Shown piece by piece: positions 11,760 through 24,300 of a DNA stretch of 64,000 bases. The stretch is from Linanthus parryae (taxonomy: Eukaryota > Streptophyta > Magnoliopsida > Ericales > Polemoniaceae): positions 32,911,001 to 32,975,000 of the forward strand of contig JALGPY010000001.1 in NCBI GenBank assembly GCA_023055425.1, read 5' to 3'. The position numbers were made by a program, and so were the translations under genes. The notes beneath the pieces were generated by a model. That model was not told the DNA's origin. It worked only from the letters and a program-made list of their open reading frames with translations, and did no database searches. Each line of letters opens with the position of its first letter. Positions within the stretch are counted from its first letter, which is position 1.

Positions 11760-11764
11760 CATAC
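11760..11764 (+). repeat. Target-site duplication CATAC, right copy
   Basis: Exact copy of 7181-7185. Confidence 0.9.
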
Positions 11765-11975
11765 TATCACCCAAATAGGAATAGATGAGAGAATGAGTGT
11801 GTTGGTCCTTCAGACGTACCTCCTCAAACGCCTTTTATTGAGTTTGACTCAAATCTTCTCGCGGCTCCTCGTACCCATTCTCCACAGCCTCCCACGCCCC
11901 GTGTGAGCCTAGGAGACCTTCATGCGTATGACCCATGTGTCATAGTTGTCCTTGGTGAGGCGAGGGCATTGAACT
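11765..11975 (-). pseudogene. Old Ty1/copia gag remnant, N-terminal part
   Basis: On the minus strand this reads PRLTKDNYDTWVIRMKVLLG, then GAWEAVENGYEEP, then a frame change into KDQHT and IYSYLGDSMLEK. This is the start of a plant copia gag (DUF4219 then UBN2). It continues directly into the segment 7180-5713 once the inserted element is removed. The first methionine is not clear and no LTR or PBS was found beyond 11975. Confidence 0.8.
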
Positions 11976-12481
11976 AAAATGTAACTAAAGAAAAGAGAAG
12001 GGAGAGCAGAGTCGTAGACGATATTACACTCGAGTACGAGTCTGCTAATCTATAATCTCAATTCGCGACTAAGCACGATACAACGGAAGAATACAATCAT
12101 TGAACCAATTGGAACAGTCATGGTTCAGCAGTATAATAGAATGGATAATAAACAAACATATAAAATCTGAATTATTATTTTAACATTGTCTACATGAAGA
12201 TAAATGAGATGCAGTAATATAAATGTCAACTAATCTATCAAGATATAGCAGTTATAAAAAAACGTAAACGACACGACACACAAGATCCTTACTTTGGGGG
12301 ACCATCCATAGTGTTCTCCACCTGAGAAGGGAATTGAGGATAAAAACCTCACATGCTAGCACCAACATGTGCTAGACAAATATATTGCACGAAACGTTTG
12401 ATACAAGATAGATAACGAGCTATCACACATATCAGCTACTCACCACACTACATTTTGCCTACCTATTTTTTGCAATCTCCT
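11976..12481. other. No gene recognised
   Basis: No domain, terminal repeat or open frame of note. It may hold leader or LTR of the old minus-strand copia element, too decayed to see. Confidence 0.35.
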
Positions 12482-13817
12482 GTGTAGCACCCCACACCAT
12501 GGGAATGCAAGACTCGCTTAACCTAGTTGAAATAGCACACTAACTCCTCGAGCTAGTGACTCGAGCTAGCACCCCACACCATGGGAATGCAAGCCTCGCT
12601 TAAACCTAGTTGAAATAGCACACTAAATCCTCGAGCTACACGGTGAACCTCGTTCATGCGTGTAGCCTAGGACCCTTTCCTCCAGTAGTTCGTCAAGTGA
12701 GCAACTCTCGATAGTTCGTGAGTGAACAACTCTATTAGATGGATATGTATAAAACAAAACATGTATGAGAAACAATACTCTAGAAAATATAAACGAATCC
12801 TAGACCTAATAGTACAAGAGAGAAACCATATACAAGGCTACAGTTGACTCTACACATCCCAACTCGGAGGGAAACAAATTCAGATCTGACAGATTCAATA
12901 TTTAAAATTTTAGGATAACAGACCTGGAAACAATATAGACTCTAGAATGAATATGATAGAGAAATCCTAGTGTTAAGAATTTGTGAGGCGTCTATAAAAA
13001 AGAGACACTCTAATATACAGATTTGACCCGAACTAAGAATAAGATCAATTATATTGATTTAGTCTGTGTAAAAAAAACGTATTCTAGACTCAAATAGTTT
13101 GACAAAAGACTTTTTTCTAGATTAATAGAAGAAGGTAGATCCAGAGACTCAATTCAGAACAGTAACCTTGATTGATTCTAGAATGAGCAACAACTTCAAA
13201 ACATGAATGAAGCTGAAGGAAGCTGAAGCGCCTCTTGGAGGAGACATGAAAGTCGAATCGTCGGATGGTTTCTCTAAAGCTGCTTGGCCGAAACTCTAGA
13301 GGGGAGCTCTCTCTCTCTCCCTCTTACACACACACACGATTTCTAGGGAGGCTAGACTTAATTTTCAGATGCTTAGCTTAATCTTCTCAGAACCGTGACG
13401 CTCTATTTATAGAATGAGATCACTTATTTTCTAAGCAAGAGTGTTCTATAGAAGATCAATTATGAATCTAGACTTTTAAAAATTAAATTAAAGTCAAACT
13501 CTATTTATAGAAAAATAAATTATTAATAAATGAATTTTACTTATAGAGAAAACACATGGATAGATGCTACATGAATGATCCTTGAGCTAAGAATAACTCA
13601 GAAACTTCTAGGAGAATACCAGAAACCCAAGTATCAGAATAATTATGATTTCTGATGATTTCTTACATAATACATCCAAGTAGCCTGGATTTCCTGCAAG
13701 AACATGGGTTAGAATCACAAAGAATCTAAATGAAGAGACTCATATAATTATAATCCAATACAATACACTACATGATCTAAGTTATCTTGTTCCTGAATTG
13801 ACGAACACTAAGAAGCA
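12482..13817 (-). repeat. LTR-like block, unassigned
   Basis: The left edge (TGTAGCACCCCACACC at 12484) looks like an LTR end in reverse. Minus-strand TATA-like boxes CTATAAATAGAG lie at about 13401-13412 and 13499-13510, and a (CT)n(AC)n pyrimidine tract at 13303-13338. No target duplication, PBS or partner LTR was found. The family is not identified, and a non-LTR origin is possible. Confidence 0.35.
12485..12638 (+). repeat. Tandem duplication, 82 bp unit, two copies
   Basis: TAGCACCCCACACCATGGGA begins both copies (12485 and 12567). They share AAATAGCACACTAA and TCCTCGAGCTA further on, with a few differences. Confidence 0.88.
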
Positions 13818-13822
13818 GTGCG
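13818..13822 (+). repeat. Target-site duplication GTGCG, left copy
   Basis: Matches 17336-17340 exactly and flanks the solo LTR. Confidence 0.88.
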
Positions 13823-16800
13823 TGCAACACCCCGTGGTCCCCAAGCCTTCCATTCCGGACCGGAAAGCCCAGGAGGGCGATGCTAAAAGTGTTGGTGGAA
13901 GTCATAAGCACAACATTCATATATTACAATACTATTAAACATTACACGGGTCTTTATACATTACTCACACGTTTTCAAAACTACTACTTTATGTTGACTA
14001 GTCAGACTACATTACTACTCGTGATATCCGTCTAAGTGAGTCCCGTACCCGGTCATGCCATAGTCTTCTTCTTCTAAACCTGCGGGGGAAGGAAACAAAG
14101 ACCGCAGTTTTCTAAAGTCAGCATAAAATACTGAGTAAGTAACACCCAAGCTTGTAAAACGGAAGACAAGACATGTTTACTTTTCATTATAATAACAAAG
14201 AGGAAGAAATTGTAAAACAGTAAAGTAGGAACTCAAATGTAAACTTCTTTCTCTTTTAAACTTTCTTTCTTCACTTTCAAACGGGGAGTATAACTCCAAT
14301 CTCTTCTTCTTTTCTTTTATAAATATCCAAAACCATATTATTATCTTTGTTGATACGGGGAAGGAACTATCCATCTCGCATACTCCAAGACCTTAAGTGC
14401 CGGCACCCCTCTAAGACTTCTTGCGGCCAGAGAGGTGAGTACATGGAGCAACCCGGCAGGTTGCGACCGGGAAAAATAAACGGGTCGGGTGGCCGTAACC
14501 AACCACGACCAATCTAAATCACGGGTCGAGTGATCAAAGTCAACTCGACAATAATAATAAGCTTCTCCCGCACAACTCTTTCCACTTTATGTTATTACGA
14601 GTTATTATTTTCGTGTGACAGTATCAAATCAAAACAGCTTCTTTGAAATGTAAAGTAATCACAAATAAGAACATATAATTCATAAACACATTTTGAGACA
14701 AGTATTAAAAATCACATTACGACACGAAGGAAGCTGGGCTAGCTAGGCTTGGCATATTACTTACCTCGATCCTTAGCAATTTAGCACGTAAATTCTTCTA
14801 GAACGTCACGTGGTCCTTGTCTACAAACTTGTCACCTACACGGTACATTTCTGTATTCGATCACAAATTTGTCGACACAAATATACGATTATAGATTATC
14901 ATAAGTCTACCAAGTTCTATTTTAAATCTCTTAATTCTTACTATATATGTATAGATAATATTCTAGATTTTAATGTTATGTAGAAAATCATAATTTAAGT
15001 CCATAAACTTTTGATAATTATTAAATACTACTTTATTAACATATCTATTTCTAAATAACCAAGAAATTATTTAATAAATCAATTTAGTCATTTATTTATC
15101 AAACTCATCAAATAAATTGTAGAAACTATTTATAATATTTTTAGAGGAAAATACAAGTTGGAGAATTTATTCTTTTTATTAATACAATTAAACGGTCGTT
15201 ATTAATTGAGAAAGCCGTTAATTTAAAATTCTAAAATATTTCCTATTTACCAACTAATTCAAAATACACCGAAAATCAATAATTACATATTATACTTCTA
15301 GCTTTTTTATTTTCAAGAAAATAATTTCTATTTAACTAGCCTCTATTTTATCTATATGATTAATCTATTTAACTTACTTTTTATTTGATATTATTATTAC
15401 TATTATTAAAAATTATTATCCCTATTAGTATATATCATTTTTGTTAGTCTTATTCTTATTATTGTTATTACTATTTATCATAATTACTACTACTTTTATT
15501 ATTACTATTATTATTATTAGCACTTTTATTTTTATAATTGCTATTATTATTATTACTACTACTACTATTGTTATTACTATTTATTATAATTGATGCTATT
15601 ATTATTATTATTATTACTAAATTAGAATAATAGCTAAAAAGTGTAGATATTAAAATCTTATTTTTATTTCATTTTTATGTTTCAGATTTTTAAATAACAA
15701 AGGAACCCTCATGTTTTAATGAAATAACAGAAATACCCCCCTCTTATAACTAAAATAGTTTCTGAAAAATACAACTACCTCCCCCTAAGCATGAGTTTCA
15801 AACTTGATCAATCTAAATGCGAATTCAAGTATCAAGACGAGATTTCGAATGTATAAATCAACTCAGGGTGATGAATAGAGCATACCGGAACCAAGAATCG
15901 CAAGAAACGGTCGAGAATTGAGTCGGGTCAAGCGGCCGAACGGTGGCGCCGAAAGTGGAGCTCGACGAACCTTCTCCGGTGGTTCTGGGCTTCGATTGAG
16001 CCTTCTACTAGCTTAGTCGGACCCTTAGGATTCTATTGGTGCTGGTTTCGAGTGATGGGTGTCTCTGTTTTGATTCGGGTGGAGGTTGGCCGGAGTTTGG
16101 CCGGCGTTAATGGAGGTTCGGCGGCGATGATGGCGGTGCTCTGTTTCTGCAGCTGGGTTGCTGCTTATGCCTCCTTCTTCTTTCTTTTCTCAGGTCGTTA
16201 TAGAGAGGGGAGGGTGAGTGAAACAGAGGTGGCTCTCTCTCGGGTTTCTTCCCCGACGGTGGCAGCGGCGGTGGTGGCGGCCTTTGGCCGCTGCTAACTG
16301 CTGCTGCTACTTCTCTCTGTTTTCAACTCGCAGAGAGATAGAGAGAAAACAGAGGGTGAACAGAGAGGATGATAGGAGGCAGTGGGTGTTGGTGGTGGTG
16401 GTGACTTCGCCGGCGATTTCGCCGGAGATGAAGAAGATGACTATGGTGATGAAGGTGGATGCTACTGCTACTGTTGGGTGGCTCTGTTTTGTACAGAGAA
16501 GAGAGTGAGACATAAACAGAGAGAGAGATGGTGGTGGTCACGGTGGTGTTTGGTGGTGGTGTTAATGGTGGCCGTAGATAGAGAGGATGAAGGTGAAGAT
16601 GATGATGGTGGTGGTGGTTGGTGTGGTCTGCTGATTGAGAAGGTGATGATGGTGTTGATGATTTTATAGGAGGCAAAAGCTATTGATGATGGTGACTTGG
16701 GCGGTGGCGGTGATAAAAATCCTCCAGAAGGAGAGTTTGAGATGTAGAAGGCAACCCAGAGAAAGTGTACGGTGTGGTTGACACACCAACAAGTTTGGTG

Positions 16801-17335
16801 ATTGGGTGTGGTTAAACTACAAAGTTTCGCGGTGGTCGTGTACGCGCTATCGATAAAAATAAAGAAATTAATCCGAATTAGATTACAAGTATTAATCTAG
16901 CATTTCCTAAAATTTTACACGAGTAATTTTCTCACTTTATTATTATTATTCTTATTTATTATTATTTTTTATTATTATAGTTGCTATTATTATTTTCTAC
17001 TAATAATGAAGCATAGCATATTATTATTTGTCTAATATACCGTCTAACTCATAGAATATAGCAATTTATTATTATTATTATTTTTTTTTCACAACGAATT
17101 GTTACTTAAAATAATTTACTATTAATTTATTTTAAATACCAAAATACTACGATAGTTTACTGAATATTATTTTATCACAACTAATTATTATTTAGCTTAC
17201 AAAATTCTTACGCAAACTTCTTAACGAATAAAATTTTAAATCTAGGAAATCCCAAATAATTTCTCGAAAATTCTAAACTAAGATTTGCACGTTTTAAATT
17301 ACCAAACTATCCTACGATAAATACGGAGTATTACA
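13823..17335 (-). mobile_element. Solo LTR, 3.5 kb, Tekay/Del-like gypsy family
   Basis: On the minus strand it begins TGTAATACTCCG and ends GGGGTGTTGCA, and the 5-bp GTGCG repeats on both sides, so it is a complete single LTR. It shares ordered blocks with the LTRs at 40210-48394 and 50366-54005: the ACCGCAG/'ctgagtaag' block near 14100, the CTTAAGTGCCGGCACCCC block near 14394, and the terminal sequence. A minus-strand TATA box lies at 16661-16670, with a pyrimidine/CAC-rich stretch downstream. Solo LTRs arise by recombination between the two LTRs of an element, removing the interior. Plus-strand frames at 16052-16676 are low-complexity shadows. Confidence 0.85.
16661..16670 (-). promoter_or_regulatory. 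TATA box of the solo LTR
   Basis: CCTATAAAAT on the minus strand, about 670 bp from the LTR start. The 48394 LTR has a TATAAAAC in the same context. Confidence 0.55.
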
Positions 17336-17340
17336 GTGCG
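17336..17340 (+). repeat. Target-site duplication GTGCG, right copy
   Basis: Exact copy of 13818-13822. Confidence 0.88.
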
Positions 17341-17381
17341 GGATCCTAGATTGAACACATTCCGACTCATCCTATTTCAAT

Positions 17382-17389
17382 CTCCCCAT
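17382..17389 (+). repeat. 8-bp target-site duplication CTCCCCAT, left copy
   Basis: Exact match with 18848-18855. Eight bases is the hAT superfamily signature. Confidence 0.9.
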
Positions 17390-18847
17390 CAGGGTCGTCT
17401 CAACACTTTCGGAGGCCTTAGGAATTTTTTTTCAAAAGAGGCATAGTTTAAGTCGTCAACTCCCAAATGATGGATTCAATAAGTTTTGGCCAATAACCAC
17501 GTGCGCGATCACCCTTATTCTGGGGCGATGGAGGGATCGTACCATTCGAGCCTTTTCTATCATGCTTTCCCTGGAAGTTTGGAGGACGTATTTGCCCAAT
17601 TGACCCATATGAAGGAATCAATGTTAGACTTATTTGATCCTTAGAAATTAAAGATATAGTTTATTTTTTCACTTAACTCCTTCCATGTAGTCTAGTTAAA
17701 AAAGTTGAGATAAGCTAAAAATTTGATATAATACTTCTTTAAATTTTACTGTCTTGCTTTCCACCTATAAATATATTTATTACACTTTTTACTATTTTGT
17801 AAGAAAATATACATAATTAACATGAACATAATTGCATAACTGATACAAAAGAGACCCTGCTCTGAAATACATTTAGAGTGATATTTGGAATCAATACTCT
17901 ATTGTGTAAACTTCAAATCATCTATTGTTATCTATATATATTTGTTTCTTGAAATAGGAAATTCGCCTACAAAATATTGTAGGTTGAAAGAAAGAAGTTG
18001 TAACTGAAAGATGCTACTTCCTCTGTTCTCTGTCTATCTTCACAGTTTTCATTTTACCACTATTCACTGGATCACTTCTATTCGGTGATTTGATTAGTAA
18101 AGCGATGCAATAATTTGATAATCTTCGCCTGGTGTTGTAGAGGAAACTTTACTCTACAACAAAATAGAAAAATTAGCAAAAGAATATATCGTTTTGCTAT
18201 CCAAATCACCGGGTCAAAGTGGCCAGGTTACGGAAGAAAAAGTCAACTAAGAAAATAGATTTTTTTTTGCGGTAAAAGTAGAACTTCAATAGATAGCGAT
18301 CAAGATAAGTACACATCGAACAGAAAACATCGGACTAAAAATACTTAAACTACCAGCCATAAACCACTAAAACTAAAACATCAAGACTTCAAGCTAGCTG
18401 AGGGAGCCTAGCCAAGATCATTCAGCAGCAAACACAGGGACCAAATTACACCAACTTGATAACATTCAGAACAATACTTAAAGTAAGTGATATCAGACAA
18501 ATGAGAAAGTTACGGAGCAAAATAATGAACTTGAAATATTTGAAAAAGGTATACCCATTATCACAATTAAGTAAAATATTTCTTGATTTGGTTTTCAAGT
18601 AAGAAAACATTTTCTGATTTAATGCTCACCCTTTCTTTGTCTAACTCTGCAATAATTTCCTACTCCCATGTTTCTCTCCTCAATTCTTGCTCCTTCTCTC
18701 AGTAGAACCAAAATTATAGGGCTTTGTCATCTCTAATTTTACTTAATTTATATGCGTATCAATAAGTAAACCTACATAATTTGGGGCCTTGCTGAAAATG
18801 AGGGCTTAGGCACTTGCCTAACTTGGCTAGAGGCAATGCCGGCCCTG
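17390..18847. mobile_element. Non-autonomous hAT transposon, 1.46 kb
   Basis: It starts CAGGGTCGTC and ends GCCGGCCCTG, giving short inverted ends CAGGGyCGkC, with a perfect 8-bp target duplication. CAGGGCCGGC-type ends are common among plant hAT elements. Subterminal GGCCTTAGG (left) and GGGGCCTTGC/GGGCTTAGG (right) also show inverted similarity. No transposase domain is readable, so it depends on an autonomous relative. It carries a Stowaway-like MITE near 18017. Confidence 0.85.
18017..18260. mobile_element. Stowaway-like foldback MITE inside the hAT element
   Basis: After a TA, CTTCCTCTGTTCTC resembles the Stowaway terminus. The two arms fold on each other around the middle: 'ggtgttgtagaggaaactttac' pairs with 'actctacaacaaaat', and 'cggtgatttg' with 'caaatcaccgggtc'. 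It resembles the better preserved copy at 35474-35730. The right terminus is decayed, so the end is approximate. Confidence 0.6.
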
Positions 18848-18855
18848 CTCCCCAT
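18848..18855 (+). repeat. 8-bp target-site duplication CTCCCCAT, right copy
   Basis: Exact copy of 17382-17389. Confidence 0.9.
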
Positions 18856-19585
18856 TTGTCAATTCGGGGACATAATCATATTTTTGAATATCTAAACAAA
18901 AAATAAACAATAACATTTTTCATCTTTCTACATCGTCTTGCTCCATCGAGAATAAATCAAATATGTCTTCAAAGCTTGTCACATTAATCATTATTCGTTA
19001 AAGTCCTGTATATCAAACGCTCCATACAAACAATCAAGTGTAATATGCATTATCACATAAAATCATAGGAACAATATTAAGCATGCATGATACCAGTTGA
19101 TATATATATGATCGACAATGTACTTGTTTTTTTTCTCATATTCATATAGAATACAAAAAATCAATATATGAACGAGAAAATGTTTAGATCTCTAATCCAA
19201 TAAATCATCAAAGTTGGAGTAGCATGGAGAATATGGAATAAATCAAACACACATCAATTGATTCATATACATCACATGACTCATAATCAATTGGAACAGT
19301 CATGAGAGACAATGAAGCAGAATAATCATATTATCATTCTCATGAAAAAAACATAAACTTTTATTTCACTTTCACTAAGTTGAAACAATGCTGCTACGAA
19401 TCTACTTTCAGAACTACTCCCCCTATTTATCACCAAATTTGGAAAAAAGGTATTTATTTGTTTGAACCAAACTAAGAAAGAACTAACATCCAACTAAAAC
19501 AAATAGAACTATGACGTGACATCTGTGCTCTGAAAGCTGTCGTCATCTGTGTTCTTGACCTCCAGTATCACATGAACTTGGATCA
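18856..19585. other. No gene recognised; AT-rich
   Basis: No supported coding region or terminal repeats. Confidence 0.4.
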
Positions 19586-20173
19586 TGTAACACCCCGTAT
19601 TTTTCTGAGTATTACTGACATATTTTTTTTTCCGTAAATTTTAAAAATTTATCAATATATATATATAGCTAGTGGGGAGGTAATTGCAATGTTAGATTAT
19701 ATTAAATAGTAGTTGTTGGGGGTATTACTTGTCTTTTACATAACTTGTAGTATGTAAATACTTATATTTTTGTATTTATAGCATACGTAGTGTATACCGT
19801 ATCTATACGTATACATAAGTATTTAATACCGTATTCTATAGTTATACACATAATATAATAATAATAATAATAATACTATTAATAACAAAAAAAAAAACGA
19901 AAAGAGAGTTTCCCTAAAAGTTTACATCAATTGTGTTTTCCAACACACACCCTTTGCTCTCTCCCTCTCTCTCCCCGTCACCCTCTCTCTCTCTCTCTCT
20001 CTCTCTCATCTATTTCTTCCTTCGCTTTTCTTCTTCGGCAAACCCAACCGAGACAACCACCCGACCAAAACCACCACCCCCAACGCCACCTCCATCTCTT
20101 CTCTGCCTATCTCTTTGTCCCTCTCTCCCTTCCCTCTGTTTTACCGGCGAGAAGCAGCAGCAGGAGCGGCAAC
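19586..20173 (+). repeat. LTR 5' fragment, Tekay/Del-like family
   Basis: Starts TGTAACACCCCGTATTT, the terminus typical of this family, and carries a (CT)n tract (19981-20009) and a CCACC-rich segment like the other copies. It is cut short at 20174, where another LTR of the family begins in the same orientation. The rest of this LTR was not found downstream. The Ser/Leu/Pro-rich frames at 19931-20197 come from the low-complexity tract. Confidence 0.6.
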
Positions 20174-23070
20174 TGTAATACCCCGTATTTTAATTAGGGG
20201 TTATTTGTTTATTTTGGAAAAAATATTTGACGATTTAAATAAATTAATAGTTCAAACTTATTCTTGACTTAATTTTAGTTTCTAAAGTATAAGGGTATTA
20301 TGTGGCATATGATTATCTAGTATTCCGTTTTGGGGCTATTTTGTAATTTATAAAAGTTTGGATATCCTTTAGTACTTGCTATTTTTACTATCAAAAGTGA
20401 AAATAAGATAATTGTGTTTATATTCATTAGTTAGTATCGCATTCCGAAAATACCCCTCTTGTACGTGTATTTTTGTACTTACCATCAATTTTCAATATTC
20501 GCATCTCAACCCTCATTTTATTTATACTTCAAATTCTACCCCAATAATTTTTTGGAAGAATTTTAGTCTCTCATAAGCCCCTCCCCACCAAAAGTCAACA
20601 CTAATAAAAAAATACTCCTACATCTTCCTATGGAGCTATACCCACACATATAGTCACATATGCATATAAGATGCAACCCCCCACACACACTACCACTACC
20701 ACATCATTTCATCACTCCTTCCACCCTCAAGTATCTCTCTCTCACTCCTAAATTTTGTCCAAAACAATGAGGGCATCATAAACATCACCCTCTTCCTCAA
20801 AAACCCACTTCTCTCATCTCTCTCTTGCTTCCATTGAAGGAGCTTCAAGTCTAGGGAGAAATCAAGCACTCCAAGACTCTCTAAAACTCCAAAATCTCTC
20901 TAAGGGCTGGTACTAATTGTTCTTTTCTTTCTATTCTCCTTCATAGGTTGTGAAAATAGTGTTAGAAGCATGTCTTGTTGGAAATTTCTTGAATTGATGA
21001 TGCATGTGTGCCTAGAGCATGAAATTGAGACTTTGGACTTGTGTTTTATCTAATTTTCTACTTGATTCCTCAAATTTATTGTTTGATTTCTTTTTATATG
21101 TTTAAATGGCTGTGTTTGAGAAGAGGAACATGTTTCCCAAGTTGCATGTATCATAGAAATGATTTGATCAAGATTTGGAGGTTTTAGGGAAACATGCATG
21201 TTGATACAATCTGTGTAGTGTGTGAAAAACATGATCTTTCTTATACTTTGTTCTCTTTAAAAATTTTAAAACTTACATTTTATGAAACTAGACTCAGAGG
21301 GGGTCACTTTGAGAAAAAAATCATCTTCATAGCATTCTTGAATAATGAGTAATGGTCATTTGAACTTGCATGCTTTCTGGAACTCTGTTTCTGAACCAAT
21401 CTTGCCATTTTCACTAAATATCCCATTTTCAGTAACTTTTGGCACCCCTTATTTTTTGTGGTTTAACTAGACACATATATGATTAGTTCTGGAGAAGATG
21501 AGCATCATTGCCATTCTCCAAGTGGTAGAAATCACCTTTTAAAGTTGAGATTTACTTACAGACTTTTCTCTGCACAACACTCTTTGTTTATTTCATATCT
21601 TTATTTATATAATAGATATTAATACGATTCTTAATGTTTCAGAAACTAGACACATTTTTCTACCTTATGATAGAGTTTCATAATTTTTAAAATTATTTTG
21701 GTATGGTAAATATGGATCCAAAGTCACAGCTACAATTCTGTCCAGAATTGTAGTTTCACATTTTTTAGAAAACTTTACTTTTTGAATTTCTAAGGGGTTT
21801 GTTGGACTTATTTTGATATGTGAGCATAATTTTATATTAATAAGTTACATTTAGAATCATGTGCATATAGAACACGTATTCGACACATGAGTACACCACT
21901 TGAAAACGGGCTTTATTGGGATACTTAAGGATGGACCAAGTCTTATGACCTAGAAAACACCCATATAGGATTAGGGCATTATTTATTTAGAAGTAACATC
22001 TTTGTGACTAGGTATTTTTAAATTGTAGGGGAAGGATTCGTGGACGAAGGCTTCGTCGACGCCCCTTCGTACTAACTGCTGATGTGACTTCAGGTGAGTT
22101 CACGTGCTTAGCCTTGTGTTCCTAGCTTCTTTCGTGTCGAAAGTTGATTTTATAAATTGTCTCAAAATGTGTTTATGATTCACATGTTTTACTTGAGTTT
22201 GTTTACGTTTTGGAATGGTTGTTTTGAAACTATCACACGATAAATAATAAATCGTTAATAACGTGAAGTGGAAGAATTCGCATGTACCGGAACCAGTTAT
22301 GTTACTTATCACGGGTTTTGATCCCTTGGGTTTATACCCTAAAATGCGGGACTCCGTGTGCCCCCGAATCCTTTAGCCGTAGGCTGGAGTACTGCTTTCA
22401 AGATACCACTCCTTTGATTGACGCTCTTAGGAGGGTGTTGCAACACTTAAGGTCTAGAATGTCTGATGTGGTCATGATGGCTAGCGGGACGCGGAATGCG
22501 ATCCACAACGCTTGGTAGAGAGGTTTGGGTTCTTGAACCCCCTATACCAGTACCATCTTTTACTTTGTTCTGGTCTACCCGGGTTAGAGCGCGACACATT
22601 GAACTTCTTTGCCCCAATGTTGGAAAAGTAAGACGGGTTGGAATTTAAATAAGTGGTTTAACTCTTGCGACATTCATAATTGGTTATCGCCGTTGCAAAG
22701 TATTATAATGTTTTACTTATACTCTGTTACTGTTATTTTATATAACTCGTGATTCAGCAACATATCTCGTACTTCTTGTTTTTACATGCTAAGATGTATC
22801 TCACTCAGTATTTTTGCTGATTTTTGAAACTGCGGTTCTTGTTTTCCTTCCCACCGCAGGTCTACGGGCTGAGTATTTTGGAATAGAAGGACGCGAGACT
22901 CACTTAGACTATGAACGCCACCAGTAGTTGATATATAAATTTAGTTAACTTTTGTGTAATAGTAATCAGCTAGTGTGTAAGACTTAAAATTTCATGTAGT
23001 TGTTTAATAATATAAGTATGTGTTGTGGATTATATTGTTTTTGATCTCCGCCAATTCTAAGAAAATATAT
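20174..23070 (+). repeat. LTR of the Tekay/Del-like family, end degenerate
   Basis: Begins TGTAATACCCCGTATTTTAA. From 22060 it contains the family's ordered blocks in plus orientation: 'aagatgtatctcactcagta' (22792), the 'aactgcggttcttg...ccaccgcagg' block (22829-22860), 'cgagactcacttagac' (22893) and 'tgatctccgccaa' (23042). The terminal sequence expected after that is not recognisable and no flanking duplication was found. It could be a solo LTR with a damaged end or a truncated 5' LTR. Confidence 0.6.
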
Positions 23071-24300
23071 TTTTGGGTTCGTAAATTAGTTAAATTTATA
23101 TTTTCTTGAGGAAAATAAAAGGAGCTAAGATTATACTTTCTGCTTTATAGCCATAACTAGTATTGTTCTTTTTGTTAAAATGAAATATATAAAGTTTATT
23201 ATATTATGTTACAATGTAATTTATGATTAATATATATATATACATATCTATACACACACACACATACATATCTATTTAAACAATTAAAACAAGTTATATA
23301 TTTTTTTTTTGCTTTTTAATTTATTGATAAAAAGGGCATAACTAAAAGATATTGTGTTTATAAAATTATTTTTGAGAATACAATTTGTGTTAGATATTCA
23401 CTAAGTGTAAATATAATTTTGGGTATATAAAGTTTCAAATAATTATAAGTATTGACATTTCTTTTAGTAACAAATAAAATTGTTAGTTAAATATTTATTC
23501 AATTAAAGAATAATAATAGGGTGGAGAATGGTGTTTAGCGTGAAGTACTACGAAATAATTTCTTTAGAAAATATCTATCATCTACAATATATGATTAGTT
23601 GATGAAAATCATATTTCTAGTATCTATAATTATCATTTTTGAGGAAATACTTGTTAGATATTTTGAGTTTATTACTAATAAGAGTTAATTTATTTCTTTA
23701 CACTAATAATTATGTACATAAGTTCAATTATATTATTATCATCGAGTAAACGGCTCCTAAAATTTTAATAAATATTTGTTAACTAGCTACAAATATTTTT
23801 AAGAAACAAATATCAATTGGTTGGTCTTGGTATAAAATAGGATGCCTCGCTCCATCACTAGTCTTTAGAGGTATTCACATCGCATATATGCATGCTATGT
23901 GCCATACTTTGGATTGATTAGAAACGATAAATTTGTAGGCGACGTGGGTTACATCTATCCGTGCTAGTTCATGTTGTTTGCTGATTCTACTTAAGGAAAG
24001 TTATATGCTCGACTCTTCAGTCATCAAAACGAGTTTATCGTTGTGTTATCTACTTAAATGATTTACTGTTGGACCATCAAAATATCTGTATGTCGGAGGC
24101 CTGAAAATGGTTCCTATCTTGAAACAAAGTAGTAGAGAGTTGGACGTTTATCTTTGAGTTCATCATTGCTTTATTTTAATATTTCTTTTGGAATTGTATC
24201 ACCGGAATTGATTTGAGGATCAACATTTTAAGAAAAGTACTCTTAAGACACTAAGAAACATAAAGTGAAAGGTAACTTGTACGAGTTGTTATTTGGTTCA
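23071..24300. other. No gene recognised; very AT-rich
   Basis: Contains a TA/CA microsatellite at about 23230-23275. No coding region or clear mobile-element boundary was seen. Confidence 0.4.

Noticed and set aside
16052..16676. Several overlapping frames of 68-117 codons
   Set aside because: They come from GGT/CAC repeats within the solo LTR and have no domains.
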